A stretch of 64,000 nucleotides of DNA from an uncultured Collinsella sp. (lineage in GTDB: Bacteria > Actinomycetota > Coriobacteriia > Coriobacteriales > Coriobacteriaceae), in NCBI GenBank assembly GCA_900556605.1, contig USPC01000001.1, forward strand, positions 36,043-100,042, read 5' to 3'. Under the pieces are notes generated by a model. It made no database searches. It was given only the letters and a program-made list of their open reading frames with translations, and was not told the origin of the DNA. Positions 35,346-44,007 of the stretch are shown one piece after another (the stretch's first letter is position 1; each line of letters starts with the position of its first letter). A program made the translations under genes and the position numbers.

Positions 35346-35800
35346 GGTTAGGGCCTTTCTCCGTTGCCTGCCGCTTGCTACATAGGCGGCTACATTGCCG
35401 TAAGGATAGGAACCCGTGCGGACATGAAAGTGGGGCGCAATACCATGCGCCAGGCACACGCCATGCAGACGGCCCCAAGAGAGTTGCCCGCTCTATTCAA
35501 ATGCATGAAAAAGATTTAGGCCCGGTGACTTGAATCAGCGGTCATCCCGGGCCCATCAGAGCTCGTAGAGCTCTTGGTTGCTTTGGTCTCGCTCTTCACG
35601 GCGCTTATCGAACTTTCCGAGGCACTCAAGCAGCATTCGAAGCATAACAAGTCGCTGCCATTAAGGCACTGACCTCTTGACCAAGCAACGGCGCTGCCCA
35701 GCTATCACCCTTGGGCTGCCGTCAACTTTATTCTATCCGCGAGCATCTGGTTTACCAAATGGATTTTCGGTAAAGGAAGCACGGCACGCCCGCAAAACCA
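35346..35800. other. Gap between the exonuclease gene and the second DUF4143 gene
   Basis: No supported gene. There is a 7-bp stem (GGCCCGG at 35519-35525 with 35547-35553), GAGCTC repeated around GTA near 35560, and a 29-codon minus-strand frame (about 35562-35651, MLRMLLECLGKFDKRREERD...) without a good ribosome binding site. None is strong. Confidence 0.4.
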
Positions 35801-37096
35801 CTACGCCCCAAGTGCCGCCATGGGAATCACCGCCACGCCGTCGTCGCGTGTGTAGGCAATGCTCCCCTTTCCAACCACGACCGCCAAAAACGCCGGCGCG
35901 GCATTCTGGGCGGCAGGATTGGAGAGCACTTTCCTCTCCAGCGCCTTGAGATTTCTCGCTCCATCGTCTGCTTTCGCATCACTCAGCTTGACCTCGATGG
36001 CTCCCCAGCGCCCGTCGTGCTCAACGATCAGATCGACCTCAAGGCCCTTCTCATCTCGGAAATAATGGACACTGTTGTCGACACCGCCGTAGGTGGAAAG
36101 GAACACGCGCACGTCGCGCAGGACGAGATTCTCAAAGAGCATCCCCAGCGTTTGCATATCGCCAAGCAGCCGCTCAGGGGTAGCCCCCAGCAACTTCGCC
36201 GCAAGTGACGGGTCACAGAAGTAGCGCTTGGGGCGCACGCGAACGCGGGCCTTCGAGCGCATGGGCGGCTCCCATCCGCACAGGTCCTCGGTCAGCTTGA
36301 GCCTGTTGAAGAGGTCCAAGTACGCAGCGATGGTCCTCTCGTCGGGGCCCGCCTCACCGTACGAGGCGTCCTTTACGAGCGTCTTGTACGTGACAGCCTG
36401 GCTCTCGTTCATGGCAAGAGCTCGCAAAAGGCCGTGTGCAAGCTCGGGCGACATGCCCTCGTCCAGCACGTTGACGTCGAGCACCGAGTGCACGTACTGG
36501 CTTGCCGTCTCTCGCGCAAGATCTTCCGAAAGCCCAAGATTTGCAGGCCAACCGCCCCTGCAGCACCAGCGGGCGACGTCATCCACCGTGCTCTCGCGAC
36601 GCTGAGGGGCAAAATCCTCGCCCTTAAAGAGGCTTGCCAGTGACACGAGCGGCTCGCCGTCGCCTGACTCACACAGGGCCATGGGGCGCATTGACAGACG
36701 GGCGATCCTACCCGTGCCGGAATGACGAACATGGCTGCGCTCCTCGCTTTTGAGCGCGGTCGAGCCCGTGAGCAAAAGTGTCCCCCGTTCGTTGCCGTTC
36801 GCGTCCACGAAACGCCGGGCGGCATCCCAAACCTCGGGCACCTCCTGCCATTCATCGACCAGGTGTGGCGCATCGCCGATGAGCGCCAGGCTTGGGTCGA
36901 CCTCTGCCGCCGCACGCTGCGCAGGCTCATCGAGCCTGGAGACGCTCGCCGAGCGAGAAAGCGCCGTCCAGGTCTTGCCGCACCATTTGGGGCCGTTGAT
37001 CTCCACACAGCCAAACGCCCGCATAAGGGTGTCGAGGCGCTCCTCTATGAGCCGGGGCCTATATCCCTTTTGGGTCAATCTCTTCGGTGCATCCAT
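35801..37096 (-). CDS. AAA-family ATPase with DUF4143 nuclease-like domain (copy 2)
   Basis: A 431-residue protein of the same broad class as 22523-23845 but only distantly similar to it. Walker A is the variant NGPKWCGKTWTALSRSASV near residue 35, Walker B APHLVDEWQEVPEVW near 80, and the sensor segment LLLTGSTA follows. The C-terminal DUF4143 part carries GLEVDLIVEHDGRWGAIEVK near residue 360. Function is unknown. The start at 37096 is preceded by GAGAGGG. A tandem array of 23-bp repeats begins 33 bases upstream. Confidence 0.82.
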   Translation of the reverse strand: MDAPKRLTQKGYRPRLIEERLDTLMRAFGCVEINGPKWCGKTWTALSRSASVSRLDEPAQRAAAEVDPSLALIGDAPHLVDEWQEVPEVWDAARRFVDANGNERGTLLLTGSTALKSEERSHVRHSGTGRIARLSMRPMALCESGDGEPLVSLASLFKGEDFAPQRRESTVDDVARWCCRGGWPANLGLSEDLARETASQYVHSVLDVNVLDEGMSPELAHGLLRALAMNESQAVTYKTLVKDASYGEAGPDERTIAAYLDLFNRLKLTEDLCGWEPPMRSKARVRVRPKRYFCDPSLAAKLLGATPERLLGDMQTLGMLFENLVLRDVRVFLSTYGGVDNSVHYFRDEKGLEVDLIVEHDGRWGAIEVKLSDAKADDGARNLKALERKVLSNPAAQNAAPAFLAVVVGKGSIAYTRDDGVAVIPMAALGA

Positions 37097-37129
37097 AGAC
37101 GGCCGTCCCTCTCTATCACGCGATATGCG

Positions 37130-37235
37130 AAATTACGCCATTCTCAATGCTGATTTTACGCTACTTTCAATGTAGTTTTTACGCCATGACAGATGTAGTT
37201 TTTACGCCATTTTCATTGAAGGTTTTACGCTTGGC
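37130..37235. repeat. 23-bp tandem repeats upstream of the second DUF4143 ATPase
   Basis: Four full units at 37130-37152, 37153-37175, 37176-37198 and 37199-37221, plus a partial fifth, follow each other at exactly 23 bp. The shared core is TTTTACGCCATTTTCAATG-like. Units are contiguous, without spacers. The array lies where the promoter of the ATPase gene must be, echoing the 33-bp array at the other DUF4143 gene. Confidence 0.8.
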
Positions 37236-37281
37236 ATCCTTAGCGCGACCCATTCCGAGCATCACATCAGAGCGTGCTTGG

Positions 37282-38673
37282 TTATCTCCGCTCGCACATC
37301 TCGGCAAACGAAATCAGCTTGACGTCTCCCCTACTCTCCGCGGCATCCCGACATCCCTGCGTAAAGCCACTTTTTGAGAAAAGCGCATAGCTTTTTCGTT
37401 GCCGCCTAAAGAGCTCGCTTCGGTACACGAGCTTTTCCAGAACATCCTCGCCCACCGGTTCATTGCGCCATTTGCACTCCGCAAACAGCGCAGTGCCCTC
37501 GCCATCGTCAACAATCAAGTCGATTTCTTCCTGCGTATGCGTGCGATTATCCGTTCCCCACCAGCGCCCGACACTCGCCGGAACCACATCGAGCTGGCCC
37601 GCGCGCGCGAGTTCGTACACGTATTGTCTGCATATAATCTCAAAGACCGTACCCATGTAATCCGATACGTGCGGCTCAATGCGCTCATACGCCATCTCGG
37701 CCATATCGTTTTGAATCAGCCCGATGTTCTGCGGCACAAACTTGTACCAGAACCTAAACATCTGATCGCTCAGCAGATACACGGCTCGCTTATTGCTCGT
37801 CTCGTTTAGGGGCAGCTCGCGCTCGACAATCCCAAGCGACGCCAGCTTATCCACATAGCTCTTTACGTTGCTCGCAGGGATTCCCGTAGAGCTCGCAATC
37901 TCCGAGATCTTCGAGCGCCCCTGGGCAATTGCCTGCACGATTGCATCATATTGCTCGGGATTGCGGCACTCTTGCAATAGCAGGTTACTCGGCTCCTCAA
38001 AGAGATAGCCCGTAGGAGTAAGAAAAAGACGTTTGATGTTGTCCTTGAGCGGTACGGCAGGATCGACTTTCTCGATATATGCAGGAATGCCACCCGTCAT
38101 GCCATAGCAAACTGCAGCGTCTTCGCGACCCATGCTCTGCCACAACCCGAGGGTCGTCGTAAAATCGAGCGGCATGATCTTAAACTGGGCCGTACGCCTA
38201 CCGTATAGTGGGCTCTCGTAGCCCAACACCTGTTCCTCCATAAACGAAAGCGACGACCCGCACAGGATAAGCATGAGCTTGGTCTCTTTGTACAGGTGAT
38301 CGATCTTGTCTTGCAGCAACGAGCTGATCTCGGGATTCGATTGGGCGAGATAGGGATACTCGTCAATCACGACAACCAAACGTTCCGTGCGAGCCATGGT
38401 GGCCAATGCATCGAACGCTTCGTCAAAACTACGAAACGACACGCCTGCAGCACCAACCGAGCCTGCAAGTATCGCCTGGCTAAAGCCGTGCAGGTTTGCC
38501 TCCGCATTGGTACGACGAGCTTGAAAGTAAATAGCCTTCTTGTCTTGGATGAATTCTGTGATAAGACGCGTTTTGCCCACACGACGACGGCCGTAAATCA
38601 CAGGCATCTCAAAGGAGCCCGTGCCATACAGTCGATTGAGCTCGGACATTTCCACTGTTCTTCCGATAAACAT
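37282..38673 (-). CDS. Archaeal-type ATPase with DUF234 domain
   Basis: A 463-residue P-loop ATPase. Walker A is VIYGRRRVGKTRLITEFIQD near residue 28, Walker B LVVVIDEYPYLAQSNPEI near 100, and LILCGSSLSFMEEQ follows. A winged-helix segment near 250-290 (KISEIASSTGIPASNVKSYV) suggests DNA contact. The C-terminal DUF234 nuclease-like domain includes EEIDLIVDDGEGTALFAECK near 395. These proteins are widespread in gut bacteria and archaea with no proven role. The gene is preceded by a perfect 25-bp inverted repeat that reaches its ribosome binding site, so self-control is likely. Confidence 0.85.
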   Translation of the reverse strand: MFIGRTVEMSELNRLYGTGSFEMPVIYGRRRVGKTRLITEFIQDKKAIYFQARRTNAEANLHGFSQAILAGSVGAAGVSFRSFDEAFDALATMARTERLVVVIDEYPYLAQSNPEISSLLQDKIDHLYKETKLMLILCGSSLSFMEEQVLGYESPLYGRRTAQFKIMPLDFTTTLGLWQSMGREDAAVCYGMTGGIPAYIEKVDPAVPLKDNIKRLFLTPTGYLFEEPSNLLLQECRNPEQYDAIVQAIAQGRSKISEIASSTGIPASNVKSYVDKLASLGIVERELPLNETSNKRAVYLLSDQMFRFWYKFVPQNIGLIQNDMAEMAYERIEPHVSDYMGTVFEIICRQYVYELARAGQLDVVPASVGRWWGTDNRTHTQEEIDLIVDDGEGTALFAECKWRNEPVGEDVLEKLVYRSELFRRQRKSYALFSKSGFTQGCRDAAESRGDVKLISFAEMCERR

Positions 38674-38688
38674 AGGGCCATCCTTCCT

Positions 38689-38744
38689 TTACGTTATAGC
38701 TATCTATATTATACCTTCCTATAATATAGATAGCTATAACGTAA
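38689..38744. promoter_or_regulatory. Perfect 25-bp inverted repeat upstream of the DUF234 ATPase
   Basis: Arms 38689-38713 and 38720-38744 are exactly complementary, with a 6-base centre (CCTTCC). The arms are AT-rich and each inner end reads TATAAT outward, so the palindrome probably contains the promoter. Its lower end directly abuts the AAGGAAGG ribosome binding site of the ATPase gene. Confidence 0.85.
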
Positions 38745-39141
38745 TTCGACAAGCGGCGCACGCAAAAGGGGCGGTACACCACCGCACGTGGACCGTTCCG
38801 GAAAGCTTGTCTCGTTCCGAGCGGCAATTCCGGGTCACGGTTTCCTCAGGTACAAGACGACGATCCTCCGCCCTTATCACATGCCTTCAAATATACGATC
38901 CAGAGACACAAAACAGCAGATAGAATGCTCTTTTTCAAAAAAGTACACGTCCCGAAACTTACCCATTCTTCATAACTCGCTACCGTTCAAGGTCGCCGAT
39001 TACCGCCCACCGATTCGGATGTAAAAATGTCGCCGAAAACAGGCCATCTATCTGCATGGTTAGATTTTGGTCAGCTTTTGGTCAGCTGAGCGGCAAATTC
39101 CAGCTGATACGTTTTTGCTACCCAAAAGGAGGCGGTAGCTC
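38745..39141. other. Gap between the DUF234 ATPase and the AbiEi-like gene
   Basis: No supported gene. The only feature is a short direct repeat, TTTTGGTCAGC twice, at about 39064-39087, just ahead of the ribosome binding site (AAAGGAGG) of the next gene. Confidence 0.4.
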
Positions 39142-40140
39142 ATGACCCATTACAATGACCAACTCATCGACCAGCTGCTCACTCAAGCCGAACAAGAGGG
39201 GCGCTGTCTGATTCCCCCGAGCACGGCGATCCGAAAAGCGCTCCTTCGGCGCATCGGCGACATGGTCGTCTCCCCCATGCCGGGACTGTTCGCGCGAAAA
39301 ACGCGCTGGGATGAACTCAACCGAGCGCAACGCCATTGCGAGATTATCCGCGCCCTTGCGATCATCCATCCCGATTGGACGTTCTGCTCGTTTTCGGCAG
39401 CTTGCCTGCTGGGGCTCGAGGTCTCGTGGCGACACCTGAACGTCGTGCATGTTTGCAGCTCGACAAAGCCGTCGGCTCGTCCGGGCGCACATATTCAGCG
39501 ACACCAGATTGAGCCGGCCGGAGCAATACGCAGAGCCGGCATATCGGTAACGCCGCCCATCCAAACGGCCACAGATTGCCTGCTGCAAACTGGTTTTGCC
39601 GACGGCATGCCCCTTGCCGATTCGGCGATCTCAAAGCTCGGCCTTGCGCGGGAACAGCTGATGGAGGCCGTTGAGCAACGAGCGACTGCCCGCAATGGTC
39701 GTGCGATTCGCACCGCCCTCACAACGCTTCGATATGCCGACGCCCGCGCCGAGAGCGGCGGGGAATCGGTCGCCCGAGCCGTCATGATCGAGACGGGCTT
39801 TGCGCCCGACTGGCTTCAATACGAGCTGACGGACCCCTTCGATTCGGCCAAGCCTATACGAACGGACTTTACCTGGGAGCGCCAGGCGCGGGAACTCACG
39901 CTGGGCGAGCTCGACGGGCTCATCAAATATACCGACCAGACCATGCTGGCCGGACGCACCACCGCCGAGGCGCTCGTTGCCGAACGACAGCGCGAGGCGC
40001 ACCTATCGCTCTACGGCCACCCTCTGCTGCGCTTTACCATGAACGAGGTCCGCTCGGCAGGAATGCTCGCCAAAAAGCTGCAGACGGCAGGCATCCGGCA
40101 GACCGCGCTGCCGACGTGGCTCAACGATATTGAGCTGTAG
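39142..40140 (+). CDS. Hypothetical protein, AbiEi antitoxin-like
   Basis: A 332-residue soluble protein with AAAAGGAGG upstream of its ATG. The layout resembles actinobacterial proteins annotated as type IV AbiEi-family antitoxins: an N-terminal part with FSAACLLGLEVSWR (a winged-helix-linked segment), a middle region with HQIEPAGAIRRAGISVTPPI and ATDCLLQTGFADGMPLADSA, and a C-terminal nuclease-like region (IRTDFTWERQARELTLGELD). No AbiEii nucleotidyltransferase partner is next to it. I call it by resemblance only; function is unknown. It is followed by the 62-bp hairpin array. Confidence 0.55.
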   Translation: MTHYNDQLIDQLLTQAEQEGRCLIPPSTAIRKALLRRIGDMVVSPMPGLFARKTRWDELNRAQRHCEIIRALAIIHPDWTFCSFSAACLLGLEVSWRHLNVVHVCSSTKPSARPGAHIQRHQIEPAGAIRRAGISVTPPIQTATDCLLQTGFADGMPLADSAISKLGLAREQLMEAVEQRATARNGRAIRTALTTLRYADARAESGGESVARAVMIETGFAPDWLQYELTDPFDSAKPIRTDFTWERQARELTLGELDGLIKYTDQTMLAGRTTAEALVAERQREAHLSLYGHPLLRFTMNEVRSAGMLAKKLQTAGIRQTALPTWLNDIEL

Positions 40141-40161
40141 GGGCTGCTAGGCCGCGCATCG

Positions 40162-40620
40162 CCGGATCGCATCCCCCTATCTGGGCCGCGTTTTCCCAAC
40201 GGCCACGCCAACGGAAAGCGCGTCCCAGCCTGGACGCTCAAAACAGGACGCACTTTCCGGATGGCGGGCCTAGCGGAAAGCGTGTCCCGGAATCAGGTCT
40301 CGGAACAGGCCGTGCTTTCCGGTTGAGTCCTTCAGCGGAAACCGCATCCCGGAATAAACGCTCAAACTGGGATGCACTTTCCAAACGACCGGCCAGCGGA
40401 AAACGCATCCCATTCTGGGGCATGATTCCGGGACACAGCTTCCGGTTGAGGGCCGATCCGGAAAGCGCATCCCACTCCGGGACGTAGTTTCCGCCGAGGG
40501 CCCAAAAAGGAAAGCACATCCCGTTCTGAGTGCCAATTCTGGGATGTAATTTCCGCCGAGGGCTCCAAAGGGAAAGCACGTCCCATTCTGAACGCCAATT
40601 CTGGGACGCAGTTTCCGCTC
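40162..40620. repeat. Tandem array of about seven 62-bp hairpin units
   Basis: GGAAAGCGC-type words start at 40213, 40275, 40337, 40398, 40460, 40509 and 40571: period 62, 62, 61, 62, 49, 62. Within each unit a GGAAA...TCCC half faces a GGGA...TTTCC half, so every unit can fold into a stem of about 14 bp; unit 5 lacks 13 bp of loop. A degenerate extra unit precedes the first. Units diverge by several bases, mostly in loops. The array fills the gap between the AbiEi-like gene and the xdhD-like operon terminator. Confidence 0.85.
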
Positions 40621-40622
40621 CA

Positions 40623-40657
40623 AACAAAAGGCCCCGACTCACGATGGAGCCGGGGCC
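40623..40657 (-). terminator. Terminator of the xdhD-like operon
   Basis: GGCCCCG (40630-40636) pairs with CGGGGCC (40651-40657), with an extra CTC/GAG inside the loop. On the minus strand the stem is followed by TTTTGTTTG. It lies about 70 bases beyond the xdhD-like stop. Confidence 0.8.
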
Positions 40658-40726
40658 AAAGGCGCAGCGTATGTAGTTGATGTTGAGCACGAACAGCCCA
40701 TCAGCAATGGTCGTCCGTGCTCTACC

Positions 40727-43504
40727 CTACCCGCGGCGACGGGCGCGGCTGTAGGGCGTATCCACCATGGGCAGATCTGGACGCAGCTTGCCGTCAAACG
40801 CGCGGTAGGCGTTCTGCACGGCGGGCGCCGTGGGGATCGTTGCGATCTCGCCGATGCCCTTGCCGCCGTATGCCACGGGCAACAGCTCGTCCTTCTCCAC
40901 GTAGATGGCGTGGATATTCGGAATCTCGGGCGCACGGAACAGCCCGAGCGTACCGTACCTTGCCTGGGGTACGCAGTCCTTGAGCGGCCAGTCCTCGGTA
41001 AGCGCATAGCCCATACCCATGAGCACGCCGCCTTCGATCTGACCTTGGATGGAGATGGGGTTGACCACCTTGCCGGAATCGTGCGCGGCATAGACCTCGC
41101 TCACGCGGCCGTCATCATCCAGAATGACCACATGCGTGGCAAACCCGTAGCAGATGTGGCTCTTGGGGTTGGGAACGTCGGCGCCCAGCTTGTCGGTCGG
41201 CTCCAGGTACACGTAGCCAAACTCGCATCCCTCGAGCGCCTTGATGGCAGCCGCGGGATCCTGAGGATGCATACCCTGGCCGGCGACGAGTTCCTGCGTG
41301 CGCAGCTGATAGGCGCGACCGTCGTCGTACTCGATCTTGACGCCATCACCATGCGCACTCACGGGAGCATCGGGCGCGGGCTTGCCGGCCTCGATGTCAA
41401 GCATGGCGTCGCGCAGCAGGAAGGCGGCGCCGCGCACGGCCTCGCCGGTCACGACCGTCTGACGCGAGCCAGACGTGGTGCCGGAGTCGGGAGCGTTCTC
41501 GGTGGAGCACTCGCCATTGGCAATGCAGCTCAGCGGCAGACCGCAGGCCTCGGCAACGTCCTGCAAAAAGACCGTGTTGCAGCCCTGGCCGATGTCAGAC
41601 GTGGCGGCATAGACCACGGCGACGCCGTTCTCGACGCGAATCTTGCAGCGGCCGGCATCGGGCAGACCCACGCCCACGCCGGCGTTCTTCATGGCGCAGG
41701 CGATACCGGCGTGTCCGGGATGCGCGTAGTAGGCATCCTTGACCTCGAGCAGCGTCTCCTTAAGCGCCGTGGAGCAGTCGGCAATCTGGCCGTTGGGCAG
41801 AACCTCGCCCGGCTCGATAGCGTTACGGTAGCGGATCTCCCATGGATCCAGGCCGACCTTCTCGGCCAGCAGGTCGATCAGGCTCTCAAGCGCAAACTCG
41901 GACTGGCACACGCCAAAGCCGCGGTACGCGCCGGCGGGCGGGTTGTTGGTGTAGTAGCCAAAGCCGCGGATGTCGGTGTTCTGGTACTTGTAGGGGCCAA
42001 CGGCATGCGTGCAGGCGCGCTCGAGCACCGGACCGCACAGCGACGCGTAGGCGCCGGTGTCAAAGTTGATCTCGCAGTCCAGACCGGTAAAGTTGCCCTC
42101 GGCGTCGCAACCCAGCGTAAAGGTGCCGTCCATGGCATGACGCTTGGGATGGAAGGCAAGCGACTCGGCACGCGTGAGCTTGCACTTCACAGGACGCTGG
42201 AACTTATAGGCAGCGAGCGCGGCCAGGTGCTGGATGGACACGTCCTCCTTACCGCCAAAGCCGCCGCCCACGAACATGGTCTCGACGACCACGCGCTCGG
42301 GTTCGTTATCCCAGCCAAACATGTGGGCGCACTCTTTGCGCGTATCGTAGGCACCTTGATCGGTCGACTGCACCTTGACGCCGTTCTTGTACGGGAAGGC
42401 GACGGCGCACTCGGGCTCCAAGAAGGCATGCTCGGTAAAGGGCGTGGTAAAGCGCTGCGTCACGGTGCACGCGCTCTCCGCCAGTGCCTTGGCGGCGTCG
42501 CCACGTGTCACGTGACGGCTCTGGCATACATTGTCCTTGAGCTCCACCGTGTTGCCAAAGGCAAAGAAGCTGTCGTGCAGGCGCGGAGCGTCGGCAGCCC
42601 TGGCCTCGGCGATGTTGCGCACGGGTTCCAGAGGCTCGTAATCAACCTTGACGAGCTTCTTGGCCTTCTCGAGCGTCGCCTCGTCCTCGGCAACCACCAG
42701 CACGATGGCGTCACCCACGCAGCGGGTGATATCGCCCTGGGCGATCATGACGTCCCAGTCCTGGATAAGGTGGCCGACCTGGTTGACCGGCACGTCCTCG
42801 GCGCGCAGAATGCCCACCACGCCGGGCAGGGCCTCGGCCTTGGAGGTATCGATGGAGAGCACGCGGGCACGCGGGTACTTCGAGCGCACGGCGCTGGCAT
42901 AGGTCAGGCCCGGCTGGTCGAGCTCGTCGATGTCGTCGGGGTACTTGCCCTCGCCGAGCACCTTCTTGCGCACGTCGATACGGAAGGCGCGCTTGCCCAC
43001 GCCGTAGTCGTCGCCGCGCTCCAAGTCCTCGTCGATCTGCTTTTCGCCGCGGAGCACCGCGGCCGCCAGCGAGATGCCCTCGATAATCTTCTTGTAGCCG
43101 GTGCAACGGCATACATTGCCGCGGATGGCGTACTTAATCTGCTCCTCGGTGGGCTCGGGGTCCTCGGCGATGAGCGCTGCACCCGCCATGACCATGCCGG
43201 GGATGCAAAAGCCGCACTGCACGGCGCCCACGGCGCCAAAGGCGTACACAAAGGCCTCGCGCACGTCCTGGGGCAGGCCCTCGACGGTCACGATGTTACG
43301 GCCGGCGGCAAGGGCGGTGGTCAGTACGCACGCCTTGACGGCCGCACCGTCCACATGGATGGTGCAGGTGCCGCAGGCGCCCTCGGAGCAGCCGTCCTTG
43401 GCGGAGTGAATGTGCAGGTCGTCGCGCAGATAGCGCAGCAGCGGCTTGTTCTGAGTCGTCGTGCGCTCGACGCCGTTAACGGTAAAAGTGAATTCCTGTG
43501 CCAT
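40727..43504 (-). CDS. xdhD: Selenium-dependent molybdenum hydroxylase, xanthine dehydrogenase type (XdhD-like)
   Basis: A 925-residue fusion of an iron-sulfur and a molybdopterin domain, as in E. coli XdhD. Residues 1-150 hold two [2Fe-2S] sites: Cys39, 44, 47, 59 (DGCSEGACGTC) and Cys97, 100, 132, 134 (QCGFC, VCRC). The molybdopterin part follows, with TSDIGQGCNTVFLQDVAEA, PPAGAYRGFGVCQSEFALES and the catalytic-Glu loop YGGKGIGEIATIPTAPAV near the C-terminus. There is no FAD domain, so electrons must leave to another protein, probably the ferredoxin 12 bases upstream and YgfK. It should hydroxylate a purine such as xanthine or act in reverse on urate; direction cannot be read from sequence. 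Confidence 0.92.
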   Translation of the reverse strand: MAQEFTFTVNGVERTTTQNKPLLRYLRDDLHIHSAKDGCSEGACGTCTIHVDGAAVKACVLTTALAAGRNIVTVEGLPQDVREAFVYAFGAVGAVQCGFCIPGMVMAGAALIAEDPEPTEEQIKYAIRGNVCRCTGYKKIIEGISLAAAVLRGEKQIDEDLERGDDYGVGKRAFRIDVRKKVLGEGKYPDDIDELDQPGLTYASAVRSKYPRARVLSIDTSKAEALPGVVGILRAEDVPVNQVGHLIQDWDVMIAQGDITRCVGDAIVLVVAEDEATLEKAKKLVKVDYEPLEPVRNIAEARAADAPRLHDSFFAFGNTVELKDNVCQSRHVTRGDAAKALAESACTVTQRFTTPFTEHAFLEPECAVAFPYKNGVKVQSTDQGAYDTRKECAHMFGWDNEPERVVVETMFVGGGFGGKEDVSIQHLAALAAYKFQRPVKCKLTRAESLAFHPKRHAMDGTFTLGCDAEGNFTGLDCEINFDTGAYASLCGPVLERACTHAVGPYKYQNTDIRGFGYYTNNPPAGAYRGFGVCQSEFALESLIDLLAEKVGLDPWEIRYRNAIEPGEVLPNGQIADCSTALKETLLEVKDAYYAHPGHAGIACAMKNAGVGVGLPDAGRCKIRVENGVAVVYAATSDIGQGCNTVFLQDVAEACGLPLSCIANGECSTENAPDSGTTSGSRQTVVTGEAVRGAAFLLRDAMLDIEAGKPAPDAPVSAHGDGVKIEYDDGRAYQLRTQELVAGQGMHPQDPAAAIKALEGCEFGYVYLEPTDKLGADVPNPKSHICYGFATHVVILDDDGRVSEVYAAHDSGKVVNPISIQGQIEGGVLMGMGYALTEDWPLKDCVPQARYGTLGLFRAPEIPNIHAIYVEKDELLPVAYGGKGIGEIATIPTAPAVQNAYRAFDGKLRPDLPMVDTPYSRARRRG

Positions 43505-43516
43505 GGTGATTCCCTT

Positions 43517-43996
43517 CTACACGCCGGCGGCGATGCCGGTGCGGTCGTGGATGGCGCCATGCGGGCAGACGACGGCGCACATGCCGCACGACAGGCAGTC
43601 TGCGCCGTCGATATGGGCGCAGTTGTCCTCGATGCGGATAGCGCCGGCAGGGCACTTTTTGGCGCACATGCCGCAACCGATGCAGCTCGTGCCGCAGATC
43701 TTGCGGGCGATGGCGCCTTTATCGGTGTTGTTGCAGCGCACCAGGATGTTCTGGTAGCCGGGGACGAAGGCAATCACGCGCTGCGGGCACGCCATGCCGC
43801 ACAGGCCACAGCCCGTGCACTTGGAGCGATCCACGCGGGCGACGCCGTCGACCAGTGCGATGGCACCGTGGGGGCAGGCCGTGACACAGGCGCCACAGCC
43901 AATGCAGCCTTCGCTGCAGCGGGCGTCGCCGCCTGCGGAGGCACAACCGCTTCCGCAGGCAACGTAGGCCACGTTATGTTGAATGGATTTGGCCAT
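43517..43996 (-). CDS. Polyferredoxin with four [4Fe-4S] motifs
   Basis: A 159-residue cytoplasmic ferredoxin. Four CxxCxxCxxxC motifs are visible: CIGCGACVTACP, CTGCGLCGMACP, CIGCGMCAKKCP and CLSCGMCAVVCP, each followed by the typical HGAI/AGAI-type segment. It resembles YgfS of E. coli but appears to hold more clusters. Only 11 bases separate it from YgfK and 12 from the hydroxylase, so the three are one operon. It probably carries electrons between the hydroxylase, which lacks FAD, and YgfK. Confidence 0.9.
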   Translation of the reverse strand: MAKSIQHNVAYVACGSGCASAGGDARCSEGCIGCGACVTACPHGAIALVDGVARVDRSKCTGCGLCGMACPQRVIAFVPGYQNILVRCNNTDKGAIARKICGTSCIGCGMCAKKCPAGAIRIEDNCAHIDGADCLSCGMCAVVCPHGAIHDRTGIAAGV

Positions 43997-44007
43997 AAGA
44001 GACTCGC

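Noticed and set aside
35562-35651. 29-codon minus-strand ORF
   Set aside because: Too short, no good ribosome binding site and no recognisable family.
37130-37235. 23-bp tandem repeats as a CRISPR array
   Set aside because: Units are directly contiguous with no spacers, and no cas genes are nearby.
40162-40620. 62-bp array as CRISPR or as a coding repeat protein
   Set aside because: No constant repeat with variable spacers, no cas genes, and no open frame with a ribosome binding site runs through it; the conserved parts are facing halves of stems.
40727-43504. Selenocysteine in the selenium-dependent hydroxylase
   Set aside because: The frame has no internal TGA; these enzymes use a labile selenium ligand on the cofactor rather than selenocysteine.
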